A stretch of 35,961 nucleotides of DNA from an uncultured Hungatella sp. (GCA_947066955.1 CAMTAF010000030.1:1-35961); one strand, 5' to 3'. Shown: positions 23,479-32,627, counted from the first letter of the stretch. The notes: generated from the letters alone by a model not told the origin. Translations and numbers: made by a program.

Positions 23479-24183
23479 GTGAAGAACGAAATTGTCCGGG
23501 GCAGAGAGCCGGAGCCGGGGAAGGCCGCAGCAGAAGGCAGAAGGCCGGAGCCGGGGAAGGCCGCAGCGGAAGGCAGAAGGCCGGAGCCGGGGAAGGCCGC
23601 AGCGGAAGGCGGAAAGCCGGGGCCCAGGGAGACCGCGGCGGAAGGCGGAAAGCTGCAGGCCGAAAAGGCCGACTTGCGGATCGAGAAGGCCGACGCAGGG
23701 GATTTCCAGGTATTTGCGGATATTATACAGGCCGTGTGGGAGGCCATGGACCCAAAGGAGTGGTTCATGGCGGACAATGCCGATTATACATACCGGATGC
23801 TCACCACGGGAAAGGGGACAGGATACAAGGCAGTGGACCCTGCCACAGGCGCAGTGGCCGGAGTGTTTATGGCCGTGGTCCCGGGCCTTGACCAGAGCAA
23901 CATGGGATACGACGCGGGCCTTCCGGCAGAGGAGCTTCCCCTGGTAGCCCACATGGACTCGGCTGCGGTGTTGCCGGAGTACCGGGGCCGCAGGCTTCAG
24001 AGGAGGCTCATGGAGGCAGCGGAGAAGGAATTGAAGGAGAGAGGCTTCCGGTATCTGATGTGCACCGTCCACCCGGATAACCTCTACAGCCGGAACAATG
24101 TAGTGGGCCAGGGGTATGAGTCCGTGACGGTGAAGGAAAAATACGGCGGCCATGTGAGGGAGATCTTCCTGAAAAGGATCTAA
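23479..24183 (+). CDS. GNAT N-acetyltransferase with tandem-repeat N-terminal extension
   Basis: 234 residues from GTG 23479, chosen because AAGGAG (23465-23470) is 8 bases upstream inside trmL; GTG at 23470 is possible but would lack spacing. Residues about 10-60 consist of four 12-residue repeats (RRPEPGKAAAEG and variants), basic and disordered. The GNAT domain covers about 65-234: ADAGDFQVFADIIQAVWEAM, AGVFMAVVPG, the acetyl-CoA loop DSAAVLPEYRGRRLQRRLMEAA (given as parts of one motif with the RGRRLQ core), then YLMCTVHPDNLYSRNNVVGQGY. The acceptor substrate is unknown. It ends 6 bases from the convergent ABC gene. Confidence 0.83.
   Translation: MKNEIVRGREPEPGKAAAEGRRPEPGKAAAEGRRPEPGKAAAEGGKPGPRETAAEGGKLQAEKADLRIEKADAGDFQVFADIIQAVWEAMDPKEWFMADNADYTYRMLTTGKGTGYKAVDPATGAVAGVFMAVVPGLDQSNMGYDAGLPAEELPLVAHMDSAAVLPEYRGRRLQRRLMEAAEKELKERGFRYLMCTVHPDNLYSRNNVVGQGYESVTVKEKYGGHVREIFLKRI
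23509..23652 (+). repeat. Four tandem 36-base repeats inside the GNAT gene
   Basis: Units begin at 23509, 23545, 23581 and 23617 with CCGGAGCCGGGG (the last degenerate). The first three are almost identical and the period keeps the reading frame, so copy number could vary without frameshift. Confidence 0.85.
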
Positions 24184-24189
24184 GCAGCC

Positions 24190-26022
24190 CTACTGAAACT
24201 GCGCCTGATACATCTGATAATAAAACCCCTTTTTCTCCATGAGTTCTCTGTGGCTGCCCTGCTCTGCCACTTCTCCGTGGTCCACCACCACGATCAGATC
24301 CGCCTCCCGGATAGTAGACAGACGGTGGGCGATGACAAAGCATGTCTTCCCCTCCATCAGTTTCCGCATGGCTGTCTGGATCTGCGTCTCCGTGCGGGTG
24401 TCCACATTGGAGGTGGCCTCGTCTAAGATCAGCATCCTGGCATCCAATACCATGGCCCTGGCGATGGTCAAGAGCTGTTTTTGCCCCTTGGATATATTGG
24501 CCCCGTCCTCCAAGAGGAGGGTGTCGTACCCCTGGGGAAGTCCCATGATAAAATTGTGGATCCGGGCCGCTTTTGCCGCCTGGATCACTTCTTCTCTGGA
24601 GATCCCCTCTCTTCCGTAAGCAAGATTCTCATAGACCGTGCCGTAGAACAGCCAGGTATCCTGGAGAACCATGGCGTAGGACTGGCGCAGGCTCTTTCTG
24701 GTGAGATTCCGGATCTCGGAGCCATCCACCAGGATGCGGCCGGACTGAGGGTCATAAAAACGCATGAGAAGATTGATGATCGTGGTCTTTCCAGCGCCTG
24801 TGGGCCCCACGATGGCAGTGAGGCTGCCAGGGGCGGCAGTGAGGGACAGATCATAGAGGATAGTCTTTTGGGGGCTGTATCCAAAGTCCACATGGGAGAT
24901 CTCCACATGTTCCCGGACAGGCTTGGTCTGAGAGCCGTCCGCCGTCTTTCCAAGCTCCGCCGCGTCAGGAGAATCCGCCGGTTCCGGCTCTTCATCCATG
25001 AGCTTAAACACCCGCTCCGCCGCCGCCACGGCAGACTGCAGGTCGCTGACAATGTTGGCGGCCTCATTGATGGGGCCGGAGAATTTTCTGGAGTACAGCA
25101 CAAAGGAGGAGATCTGCCCTATGGACATCCTTCCCGCCATAAACAGCAGCGCCCCGAAGACACTGACCAGGGAGAGGGACAGATTGTTGATAAAATTCAC
25201 CATAGGCCCCACGATGCTGCCATAGTACTCGGCCCGGTAGTACGCCTCCACCGCTTCCCGGTTTTTTTTCAGGAAATGGCCGATGGTGTCCTCCTCCTGA
25301 CAGTAGGCCTTGATGGTCTTCTGGCCGCTGACCATCTCCTCGGCGAATCCGTTGAGCCGGCCCAGCTTGGCGGAGCGCTCCCGAAACAGGGGCTTTGTCC
25401 TGGAGGTGATATAGCGGGTGATGAATCCGGACAGAGGCACGGTGACGAAAAAGATCAGCACCAGCCACGGGGAGATGACCACCATCATATAGAGGGAGCC
25501 GGCCACGGTGATCACGGTCCCCAGGATCTGGATGAGGTCGTTGGACAGGGATTCATTGACCGTGTCAATGTCATAAAAAACGCGGCTGATAATGTCCCCG
25601 GTCTGGTGGGTGTCGTAGTATCCTACAGGAAGGGACAGCATCTTGTCAAAAATATCCCGCCGCATCTGATAGACCACTTTCCGGCTGACGGAGATCATCA
25701 GCACGGTGAGAAGGTAGGAGAGAAGGGCGGAGGCCACATAGAACAGGGCCATAAGGGCGGCAAAGCGGAACATCCTTGGAAAATCCACTCTCCCCAGCCC
25801 CGGTTCAATGGCATCCACCGCATAGCCGGACAGCATGGGCCCCACCAGGGCCAGGCCGTTGCTGGCAATATTCATCACCAGAGCCAGGGTCAGAAGGGGC
25901 CAGTATCTCATGAGATAGCCGCCCAGGCGGAGGATAGCGCCTTTTCTCTTTTTGATGGTCTCCAATGCTTTTTCGTCAGGGATCATCCCCGCGTCGCTGC
26001 GTGTTCTTCCGCGGCCTGCCAT
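24190..26022 (-). CDS. ABC exporter half-transporter, catalytic subunit of a heterodimer
   Basis: 610 residues: a six-helix type IV (ABC exporter) membrane domain (about 30-340) and a nucleotide-binding domain. Walker A GPTGAGKTT near 404, signature ISKGQKQ near 509, Walker B LILDEATS near 527 with the catalytic Glu, and H-loop IAHRLST near 562. The signature deviates from LSGGQ while the Walker B Glu and switch His are intact. The partner at 26042-27775 shows the opposite pattern, so the pair should form one consensus and one degenerate ATP site, as in TM287/288, LmrCD and BmrCD. Start fixed by AAGGAGGTG. Substrate unknown; multidrug or lipid-like compounds are typical. Confidence 0.92.
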   Translation of the reverse strand: MAGRGRTRSDAGMIPDEKALETIKKRKGAILRLGGYLMRYWPLLTLALVMNIASNGLALVGPMLSGYAVDAIEPGLGRVDFPRMFRFAALMALFYVASALLSYLLTVLMISVSRKVVYQMRRDIFDKMLSLPVGYYDTHQTGDIISRVFYDIDTVNESLSNDLIQILGTVITVAGSLYMMVVISPWLVLIFFVTVPLSGFITRYITSRTKPLFRERSAKLGRLNGFAEEMVSGQKTIKAYCQEEDTIGHFLKKNREAVEAYYRAEYYGSIVGPMVNFINNLSLSLVSVFGALLFMAGRMSIGQISSFVLYSRKFSGPINEAANIVSDLQSAVAAAERVFKLMDEEPEPADSPDAAELGKTADGSQTKPVREHVEISHVDFGYSPQKTILYDLSLTAAPGSLTAIVGPTGAGKTTIINLLMRFYDPQSGRILVDGSEIRNLTRKSLRQSYAMVLQDTWLFYGTVYENLAYGREGISREEVIQAAKAARIHNFIMGLPQGYDTLLLEDGANISKGQKQLLTIARAMVLDARMLILDEATSNVDTRTETQIQTAMRKLMEGKTCFVIAHRLSTIREADLIVVVDHGEVAEQGSHRELMEKKGFYYQMYQAQFQ

Positions 26023-26041
26023 AACTGCGGCACCTCCTTAT

Positions 26042-27775
26042 CTAACCGCCCATCTGAGAATTGCCGATCTCCTGGTAAACCGGACAGGTTTTCATCAGGT
26101 GTTCATGGGTTCCGTAACCAATGGCCTTCCCCTCCTCGAGAACCAGAATATGGTCGGCAGTCATCACGGAGCTGACTCTCTGAGCGATAATGACGCATGT
26201 AGTGTGTTGAAAATGTTCTTTCAGTTCTTTTCTGAGGGCGGCATCGGTCTTGTAATCCAGGGCGCTGGAAGAGTCGTCCAGGATCAGGATCTCCGGCCCG
26301 GCAGCCAGGGCCCTGGCGATGAGGAGCCGCTGCTTCTGCCCTCCGCTTAAATTGGCGCCTCTGATATCCAGCTGCTGTTCCAGACCGCCTTTCTCCTCCA
26401 CAAACTCTGCCGCCCGGGCGTGAGATACGGCTTTTCTGGCCTGATTTTCTCCAAGGTCTCTCCCCATAGTGATATTTCCGAAAATCGTATTCTCAAAGAT
26501 CACATCGTTCTGGAAAACGGCCCCAAAGCGGGAGCGAAGTTCATGGAGATCCATGGAAGCCAGATCCTGTCCGTTTACACGGATCACTCCCTGGTCAGGA
26601 CGGTAGAATCCCATGAGGAGATTGATGACCGTGGTCTTGCCTGATCCCGTGGAGCCGATGATCCCCAGGGTCTCGCCCTTCATGAGACGGAAGCTGATAT
26701 CCCACAGGTTGGGCTGATTTTTATTGTAAGAGAAAGTTACATGGTCGAATTCGATGTGGGGACAGCCGGACATGGGGCCTGCCTGTTCGGGATTGTTGTT
26801 CCCAACCTCCAGGGGACGGATCTCCCTCTCATCCGGGAAGCTCAGCACCTGATCGATTCTGCCGGCAGAGGCCGCTGCTTTGGAAATCACCACGAACATC
26901 CGTGAGATGGACATCATGGCGTTGAGGATGATAGTAAAATAAGTCATAAAGGCCAGGATCTTCCCCACCTGGGAAGTCCCGGCGTTTACCCGGTAAGCCC
27001 CCGCGATGATCACCCCCACCAGCCCCAGATTCAGGAAAATGTTCATGGCAGGATTGCTGATGGCCGTGGTCATGTTGGCCTTCTGTTCCGCTTCCATCAC
27101 CTCCCGGTTGATCTTGTCGCAGCGGGCCCTCTCGTGGTCCTCCTTGGACAGGGCCTTGATGACCCGGATCCCGGCGATGTCCTCCCGGACCAGCCGGACA
27201 AAGCTGTCCACAGAGGACTGGAGGGAGGCGAAAAGAGGGATGCCCTTTTTGGACACAGCCACCACCACCGCGGCCAGAAGAGGCATGGTGGCCAGAAGCA
27301 CGCAGGAGAGAACCGGGTCCAGGATCATGGTCATGGCCACTCCCCCCAGAAGCAGAATAGGGGCCCGGACTCCCAGGCGCTGCACCCGGGCCAGCATCTG
27401 GTGGACATAGTAGGTATCGCTGGTGAGTCTGGAGATCAGGGAAGGCCGGGTGATCCGGTCCTGGTCTTGGCAGGAAAGATACATGACCTTGGAAAATAAG
27501 TCCTCCCGAACCGTGTAGATGGCGTCGCTGGCGACCCTGGAGGCCATGCGGTTGGCAGTGATGTTGAACAGGACAGCCAGCACGGAGCACAGGACCATAA
27601 AGCCGCCCCAGAAAAAGATCTCCTCCCGGTGTCCCGAAGGGATCACCTGGTCGATCATGTGGGACAGGGCCCAGGGGAGGAGAAGATCCATGATGGTTCC
27701 GATAAACTTGATGACGAATCCCAAAGCCATGCGCCGGTAGTAGGGTTTCAGATAGTAAGTCAGGATTTTTTTCAA
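26042..27775 (-). CDS. ABC exporter half-transporter with degenerate ATP site
   Basis: 577 residues: six membrane helices (about 15-310) and an NBD. Walker A GSTGSGKTT near 371, canonical signature LSGGQKQRL near 475, but Walker B reads LILDDSSSALD with Asp in place of the catalytic Glu, and the H-loop reads IAQRVSS with Gln for the switch His. These are the known marks of the inactive-site subunit of heterodimeric exporters. The start is TTG at 27775 with a GAGG about 10 bases upstream; the N terminus MKKILTYYLKPYYRR fits the family. It lies 19 bases before its partner in one operon, after the small HTH-like gene. Confidence 0.9.
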   Translation of the reverse strand: MKKILTYYLKPYYRRMALGFVIKFIGTIMDLLLPWALSHMIDQVIPSGHREEIFFWGGFMVLCSVLAVLFNITANRMASRVASDAIYTVREDLFSKVMYLSCQDQDRITRPSLISRLTSDTYYVHQMLARVQRLGVRAPILLLGGVAMTMILDPVLSCVLLATMPLLAAVVVAVSKKGIPLFASLQSSVDSFVRLVREDIAGIRVIKALSKEDHERARCDKINREVMEAEQKANMTTAISNPAMNIFLNLGLVGVIIAGAYRVNAGTSQVGKILAFMTYFTIILNAMMSISRMFVVISKAAASAGRIDQVLSFPDEREIRPLEVGNNNPEQAGPMSGCPHIEFDHVTFSYNKNQPNLWDISFRLMKGETLGIIGSTGSGKTTVINLLMGFYRPDQGVIRVNGQDLASMDLHELRSRFGAVFQNDVIFENTIFGNITMGRDLGENQARKAVSHARAAEFVEEKGGLEQQLDIRGANLSGGQKQRLLIARALAAGPEILILDDSSSALDYKTDAALRKELKEHFQHTTCVIIAQRVSSVMTADHILVLEEGKAIGYGTHEHLMKTCPVYQEIGNSQMGG

Positions 27776-27793
27776 AATGCGCCGCCTCGCTTC

Positions 27794-28141
27794 CTATTCT
27801 CCCATACACATCATATGGGCCACCGCGATCTCGTCATCCTCCCGGAACCCCTGGGCCGTCACCTGAATATCGTAGACATACTGAAATTCCAGCCCCAGCT
27901 CCTGTGAGATCTGGGCAATGGTTTTCCCCTCCTGCGCCAGGGAGAGCACCTGGCGGACATGGCGGATGGTTTTCTCAAGCCGCTCATCCGCCCCACTCTG
28001 CGCTGCCTCCAAAGAGGAGGGGGCCGGTTCCTCCTGGTCCATAAAATCTTCCAGCCTTACTTCCGGCGAGCCGCTGTCCTGCTTATAGTAGCCCTCCTCC
28101 AGTTCCCAGTCCTTCTCAAAGTTTTCGGTTCTGTCTTCCAT
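27794..28141 (-). CDS. Small acidic protein with helix-turn-helix-like C terminus
   Basis: 115 residues. The first 55 are acidic and probably disordered (EDFMDQEEPAPSS). The last 55 (KTIRHVRQVLSLAQEGKTIAQ, then ISQELGLEFQYVYDIQVTAQGF) look like a resolvase-type HTH, with a 'GK-T-I-x-Q-I-x-x-EL' turn. The same pattern, including the QGF/EGF ending, is seen in the gene at the left edge of the window. AAAGGATG precedes the start. It is 18 bases before the ABC exporter genes and could regulate them, or the link may be accidental. The family is not recognised. Confidence 0.7.
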   Translation of the reverse strand: MEDRTENFEKDWELEEGYYKQDSGSPEVRLEDFMDQEEPAPSSLEAAQSGADERLEKTIRHVRQVLSLAQEGKTIAQISQELGLEFQYVYDIQVTAQGFREDDEIAVAHMMCMGE

Positions 28142-28175
28142 GTTTTCATCCTTTCTTGCGAAATTTGCCCACGGT

Positions 28176-28234
28176 CAGGTTTGCGGCGGCCCTCGAATGT
28201 GAATCCTGCCCGCTTCAGGTTTGCGGCGGCCCTC
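28176..28234. repeat. 19-base direct repeat, 40 bases apart
   Basis: CAGGTTTGCGGCGGCCCTC occurs at 28176-28194 and 28216-28234. The second copy covers the stop codon of the yhaN-like gene; the first lies in the space before the next gene. It looks like a short local duplication. Confidence 0.8.
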
Positions 28235-30113
28235 AGATGGCGATCAGATGATAGGGAATCTGGTTAGCCGTCAGCATCTGGGCCTCCCTCTGGTGGCAGG
28301 TAAAGATGATAATCTGGCCCCCGTAGGCCCCCGAGAGCCACTTCAGGGCGCTCCTTAGCCTGTCCTCGTCGTAGAGCACAAAGCTGTCGTCAAATACAAG
28401 GGGCATCTGCTCCTCCTGGCCGCTCTGGATCAGCCTTGCGGCCGCCAGGCGAAGGGCCAGGTAGATCTGGTCCATGGTGCCGCTGCTGACCTGCTCTAAG
28501 GGAACCAGGCGGGAGGGGGTATTCATAAACACATTCAGGTTCTCGTCAATACTGACGCTCTTGTAGATGCCTCCAGTGATGCCGTCAATGAGCTCCGAGG
28601 CCGTCTTGTTCAAGTAGAGCCCAAAGGAATCCCGGATGGAAGAGGAAAGCTCCGTCATGGTGTCCCGGGCAAGATCAATGGCCGCGATCTCCTGGGAGAG
28701 CCGGTCATTTTCCGCCAGGGTGCGGCGGAGAACATCCATCTGGGTCTTGTAATTTGACAAAAGCTCCAGCTTTTTTTCCAGTTCCCACTGGAGCTTCTGC
28801 TGTTTTTCTATGGTCTCGCTGCAGCTGTTCTGCTTTTCCTGGAGAGACGAGATGTCGCCTGTCAGCTGCCCTATGGTCTCTTCGCACCTGTCTGTGGATA
28901 CGCACAGCCGTTCAAACTCCGCCATGCGGGCCAGAAATGACTCCATGGCCTCCTGGGAGATGTCAGGACTTCCCAGGTGTCTGGAAAAAGATTCCTGAAG
29001 CACCTGAGCCGACAAGGTCAGTTCTTTATGGAGCCGTTTCCCCTTCCAGATGGAGAGAAATCCCGCCGCGAAGAAGACCGCGGCTATGGCAGACATGGTT
29101 ATGAGAACCGAGATCTCCGAGAACTCAACGTTGTAATCAAACAGAAAGTCCGTGATGGGATTCCAGTCCGCCAGGGAGTAAAAATACAGTCCGCAGGCAA
29201 AGGTGCAGATGCCCAGGACAAACAGGGCGATCCGGGAAAAAAGTTTGGATTTTTTATCCAGGGAGTCTTTTGTGGCCTGGTAATCGTCGTAGACATCCTG
29301 GGTCTTTTTCTGATAGTCCCGGACAGACTGGACATCGGAAAATTGATTCTGAGACAGGGTCTGCCGCCCCCGGGCAGCTTTCTCCAAAAGCCTTTCCTTC
29401 TCGGCCTGCTTTTCCTCGATGAGCTTTTTGGTGTCCGAGCGCAGCTGCTGGTAGGAGGGAAGCTGGTTCTCATATTCCGGGGAGGAGATTTCCCGCTCAA
29501 GGGTCTTGATCTCCCCTAAGAGGGAGGTGTAGGACCGGGCGGCCTCGGGCACCAGCTGGGCTTCCAGCTGTTTTTTCTGGTTTTTTAAGTAGTCCGTGGC
29601 CCGGGTGATGTTTAAGGCCATATTGCCTGTGGTGTTCATGTTGGCGATATAGTTTTTCAGCTCCGACACCATGCCGGCCTCGGTGGCGCTTTTCAGCTGC
29701 CCGATGCTGATGGTGTTGTTGTAGGCAGTCTCGCTTAAGCCGCACAGGAGCTGATCCATAAGGGCCTTGGTGGGCTCTAAAGCTTTTCCCAGGGTCTCGT
29801 CGATGACCCGCAGCTCTTTTTTGCTCTTCTGGAAACTCCTCTCGATCCGGTAAATATGGCCGCCGTGCTCTAAGCGCAGAGCCCCCTCGTAGGTGCCGCT
29901 GTTCTCCCAGGGCTCAAAGCGGGTGTACAGGTCATTTTTTGAGGCCCGGCCTCTCTGGGGCTGGATCCCGAAAAGCATCCCCCGGATAAAGGTGTGTATG
30001 GTGGATTTGCCTGTCTCGTTCTTTCCGTAGACTACATTTAAGCCATCCTGAAAGGAGATGACGCGGTCATGAAATTTTCCAAATCCTTTCATCTGAAGCT
30101 CGATAAATTTCAC
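28233..30113 (-). CDS. yhaN: YhaN-like AAA/ABC-type ATPase with membrane segments
   Basis: 626 residues, SbcC/Rad50-like: N-terminal ATPase half (GFGKFHDRVISF, Walker A GKNETGKST near 30-40), coiled coil (about 175-270), then two hydrophobic helices in the middle (IALFVLGICTFACGLYFYSL and ITMSAIAAVFFAAGFLSI, about 290-355), a second coiled coil, and the C-terminal half with signature SSGTMDQIYLALRLA, Walker B LVFDDSF and HQRE. The paired phosphoesterase YhaO lies just upstream. In Bacillus YhaN/YhaO/YhaM are linked to DNA ends and repair. The central membrane helices would place it at the membrane. The start is GTG with AAGGAG 6 bases upstream, inside the end of yhaO. Confidence 0.87.
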   Translation of the reverse strand: MKFIELQMKGFGKFHDRVISFQDGLNVVYGKNETGKSTIHTFIRGMLFGIQPQRGRASKNDLYTRFEPWENSGTYEGALRLEHGGHIYRIERSFQKSKKELRVIDETLGKALEPTKALMDQLLCGLSETAYNNTISIGQLKSATEAGMVSELKNYIANMNTTGNMALNITRATDYLKNQKKQLEAQLVPEAARSYTSLLGEIKTLEREISSPEYENQLPSYQQLRSDTKKLIEEKQAEKERLLEKAARGRQTLSQNQFSDVQSVRDYQKKTQDVYDDYQATKDSLDKKSKLFSRIALFVLGICTFACGLYFYSLADWNPITDFLFDYNVEFSEISVLITMSAIAAVFFAAGFLSIWKGKRLHKELTLSAQVLQESFSRHLGSPDISQEAMESFLARMAEFERLCVSTDRCEETIGQLTGDISSLQEKQNSCSETIEKQQKLQWELEKKLELLSNYKTQMDVLRRTLAENDRLSQEIAAIDLARDTMTELSSSIRDSFGLYLNKTASELIDGITGGIYKSVSIDENLNVFMNTPSRLVPLEQVSSGTMDQIYLALRLAAARLIQSGQEEQMPLVFDDSFVLYDEDRLRSALKWLSGAYGGQIIIFTCHQREAQMLTANQIPYHLIAI

Positions 30114-30115
30114 GG

Positions 30116-31186
30116 TTAACTCCTTTCGTCGGTGGTGCGCAGCAGAGCGTTGATGCCGTAGTAAAGAGCTTTCTTTTCCACGGGGCTCATGCTTGGCTTC
30201 TGGAGGGCTCTTATGTAGAAACCGATCATATCACCGGGGTGTTCGGCAAAAAGGGCGCTGAAATTATACTGGGGTTCTGACTCGTCTATGATCTCTACGA
30301 TCCGGAACTTGGACAAAAGATTTTCCAAATCAAACTCAATCTCCGGATCTCTCATGCCCCGGATCCGGAAACGGTAGATGTGATGGCGCCCCCGGCGCTC
30401 AATCTCCTGGGCGATCTTGATCTCCAGCTCCGTGTTGGTGGTGGCCGCGGTGATGTTCACCGCCAGAGGGATATACTGGCAGCGGCACAGGGGAAGGAAT
30501 TCCAGGGAAGTAACCTTTTTGGTGGAGCCGTTGATCTCCCCCACGATGATGCCGTGGGGGCCGGTCTCCGTCTTGTCCAGGGGCTCAGGGGAACCGGGAT
30601 AAGCCATCTTGCCGGGGACCAGAATCTGCGGTTTATGTACATGGCCCAGGGCGATGTAGGAAAAATCCGACACTCCCAGGGCATTCTTGTCAAAGGGAAG
30701 ATGGCTGGCATCTCCCCCGTGGATCATCAGGATATGGATCCGCCCGTCCAGGGGCACCGACAGATGGTCAACCCGGTTTTCGCGGATCTCCATGGTAGTG
30801 TAGCTGAACCCGTGGACCTCCACGTTGCAGTCCTCAAAATACACGCTCTCCATCTGATCCTTCATGAAAAATGTCACATTGGGGCACCAGGAAAAGCTGT
30901 GGAGAGCCGAGCTTTGGCGGATCCGGTCATGGTTGCCCGCGATGATAACGATGTGGACCGAGGGGATGGTGGTAAAAAGATAATTGATCTCTTTTAAATC
31001 CTTCTGCAGGGGCTGCCGGTGAAACAGGTCGCCGGAGATGAACAGAAAATCCACCTCCATCTCCCGGGCCTTTGTCACGATCTGGGAAAACGTATCCTTG
31101 ACGGCCTGAGTTCTCTCCCGGGTCCAGGGCTTGTCACTGTCAGGGGTCATGCCCCAGTGGACATCGGCAGTGTGGATGAATTTCAT
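30116..31186 (-). CDS. yhaO: YhaO-like DNA repair exonuclease (SbcD/Mre11-type phosphoesterase)
   Basis: 356 residues. Metal-binding motifs in order: HTADVHWG (7-14 region), ISGDLFHRQ near 52, AGNHDR near 86, HGGD near 158 and GHVHKPQ near 184, all intact. Mre11-type nucleases act on DNA ends with an ATPase partner, here the yhaN-like gene, which starts 2 bases after this stop. The C-terminal part (from VKVTSLEF onward) is the family's capping region. AGGAGG upstream fixes the start. Leader motif copy 2, which also forms a terminator-like hairpin, lies between asnS and this gene. Confidence 0.9.
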   Translation of the reverse strand: MKFIHTADVHWGMTPDSDKPWTRERTQAVKDTFSQIVTKAREMEVDFLFISGDLFHRQPLQKDLKEINYLFTTIPSVHIVIIAGNHDRIRQSSALHSFSWCPNVTFFMKDQMESVYFEDCNVEVHGFSYTTMEIRENRVDHLSVPLDGRIHILMIHGGDASHLPFDKNALGVSDFSYIALGHVHKPQILVPGKMAYPGSPEPLDKTETGPHGIIVGEINGSTKKVTSLEFLPLCRCQYIPLAVNITAATTNTELEIKIAQEIERRGRHHIYRFRIRGMRDPEIEFDLENLLSKFRIVEIIDESEPQYNFSALFAEHPGDMIGFYIRALQKPSMSPVEKKALYYGINALLRTTDERS

Positions 31187-31204
31187 GTCAGTTCCTCCTA
31201 CTTT

Positions 31205-31225
31205 TTAAAAAACGGCACGCGCCGC
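31205..31225 (-). repeat. Leader motif family 1, copy 2, with terminator-like end
   Basis: Core 31211-31225 (minus strand GCGGCGCGTGCCGTT) lies 24 bases before yhaO on its sense strand. Here CGGC-GCGT-GCCG is followed by a run of six T, so it could act as a weak terminator or attenuator between asnS and yhaO. An upstream CCGC-GCA-GCGG hairpin overlaps it. Confidence 0.75.
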
Positions 31226-31235
31226 TGCGCGGACC

Positions 31236-32627
31236 CTACAGCTCGCAGTTGTTTACGGTTCTGGGGAAGGGGATTACATCACGGATATTGGACATGCCGG
31301 TTAAGTACATGACGCACCTCTCAAATCCCAATCCAAAGCCGGAGTGGCGGGCAGAGCCGTAACGGCGCAGGTCCAGATAAAAACGGTAGTCTTCTTCCTT
31401 TAACCCCAGCTCCTTCATTCGGGCGGACAGCTTCTCGTAATTGTCCTCCCTCTGGCTGCCGCCGATGATCTCTCCGATGCCGGGAACCAGGCAGTCCATG
31501 GCAGCCACGGTCTTCCCGTCGTCGTTAAGCTTCATATAGAAAGCCTTGATCTCCTTGGGATAGTCGGTGACGAACACAGGCTTTTTGAATATCTGCTCCG
31601 TTAAATACCGCTCGTGCTCGGTCTGCAGGTCACAGCCCCAGAACACTTTATAGTCAAATTTGTCGTTGTTCTTCTCAAGAATCTCCACTGCCTCGGTGTA
31701 GGTCACATGGCCGAACTCAGAGTTCAGAACGCTGTTTAACCGGTCCAGGAGGCCCTTGTCCACGAACTGGTTGAAAAAGGCCATCTCCTCGAGGGCGTGT
31801 TCCAGCACATAGCGGATAATATATTTCAGCATGCCTTCGGCCACTGCCATGTTGTCCTCCAGGTCGGCGAAAGCCATCTCCGGCTCGATCATCCAGAACT
31901 CCGCTGCGTGGCGGGTGGTGTTGGAATTCTCCGCCCGGAAGGTAGGCCCAAAGGTGTAGATGTTGCGGAAGGCCATAGCGTAGGTCTCGCCGTTGAGCTG
32001 GCCGCTGACCGTAAGGCTGGTGGGCTTTCCGAAAAAGTCCTGGGTGAAATCCACGGCTCCGCTTTCTGTCCTGGGAAGATTGTCCAAATCCATGGTGGTT
32101 ACCTGGAACATCTCGCCGGCGCCCTCGCAGTCGCTGGAGGTGATGAGAGGCGTGTGCACATAGACGAAATCCCTCTCCTGGAAATACTGGTGAATGGCGT
32201 AAGCGATCAGGGACCGGACCCGGAACACGGCCTGGAAGGTGTTGGTCCTGGGCCGCAAATGTGAGATGGTCCGCAGGTACTCAAAGCTGTGGCGCTTCTT
32301 CTGAAGAGGGTAGTCAGGGGCAGAGGGGCCTTCCACGGCAATCTGGTCCGCCTGGATCTCAAAGGGCTGCTTGGCCTGGGGCGTGGCCACTAAGGTCCCT
32401 TTGACGATGACGGCAGCCCCCACGTTCAGCCGGCTGATCTCGTCAAAATTCTCCATGGTGTCGTGGTACACGATCTGGAGAGGCTCAAAATAGGAACCGT
32501 CGCTCAAAACGATAAATCCGAAGGCCTTGGAATCCCGGACGCTGCGGACCCAGCCGCCTACGGACACCTGGGTATCTAAATATTTTTCTCTATCCCGGTA
32601 AATTTCTCTCACAGTTGTTAAATCCAT
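31236..32627 (-). CDS. asnS: Asparaginyl-tRNA synthetase
   Basis: Charges tRNA-Asn with asparagine. From ATG 32627, which has AAAGGAGATC upstream, the protein has 463 residues, the standard length; a longer frame to 32663 is unnecessary. The N-terminal OB-fold anticodon-binding domain ([19 protein letters not shown]) is followed by a class II catalytic domain: motif 2 [21 protein letters not shown] near 230-250 (cited in part) and motif 3 [16 protein letters not shown] near the end. The [10 protein letters not shown] segment and RTVNNCEL terminus are typical of AsnS rather than AspS. A consensus promoter lies at 32665-32693. Confidence 0.95.
   Translation of the reverse strand: MDLTTVREIYRDREKYLDTQVSVGGWVRSVRDSKAFGFIVLSDGSYFEPLQIVYHDTMENFDEISRLNVGAAVIVKGTLVATPQAKQPFEIQADQIAVEGPSAPDYPLQKKRHSFEYLRTISHLRPRTNTFQAVFRVRSLIAYAIHQYFQERDFVYVHTPLITSSDCEGAGEMFQVTTMDLDNLPRTESGAVDFTQDFFGKPTSLTVSGQLNGETYAMAFRNIYTFGPTFRAENSNTTRHAAEFWMIEPEMAFADLEDNMAVAEGMLKYIIRYVLEHALEEMAFFNQFVDKGLLDRLNSVLNSEFGHVTYTEAVEILEKNNDKFDYKVFWGCDLQTEHERYLTEQIFKKPVFVTDYPKEIKAFYMKLNDDGKTVAAMDCLVPGIGEIIGGSQREDNYEKLSARMKELGLKEEDYRFYLDLRRYGSARHSGFGLGFERCVMYLTGMSNIRDVIPFPRTVNNCEL

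Noticed and set aside
23509..23652. CRISPR-like array
   Set aside because: Repeats are contiguous, have no spacers and keep a coding frame.
24481..26175. Plus-strand 564-residue open frame
   Set aside because: Lies opposite the ABC exporter gene; histidine- and glycine-rich, without start signals or domain pattern. A shadow of the real gene.
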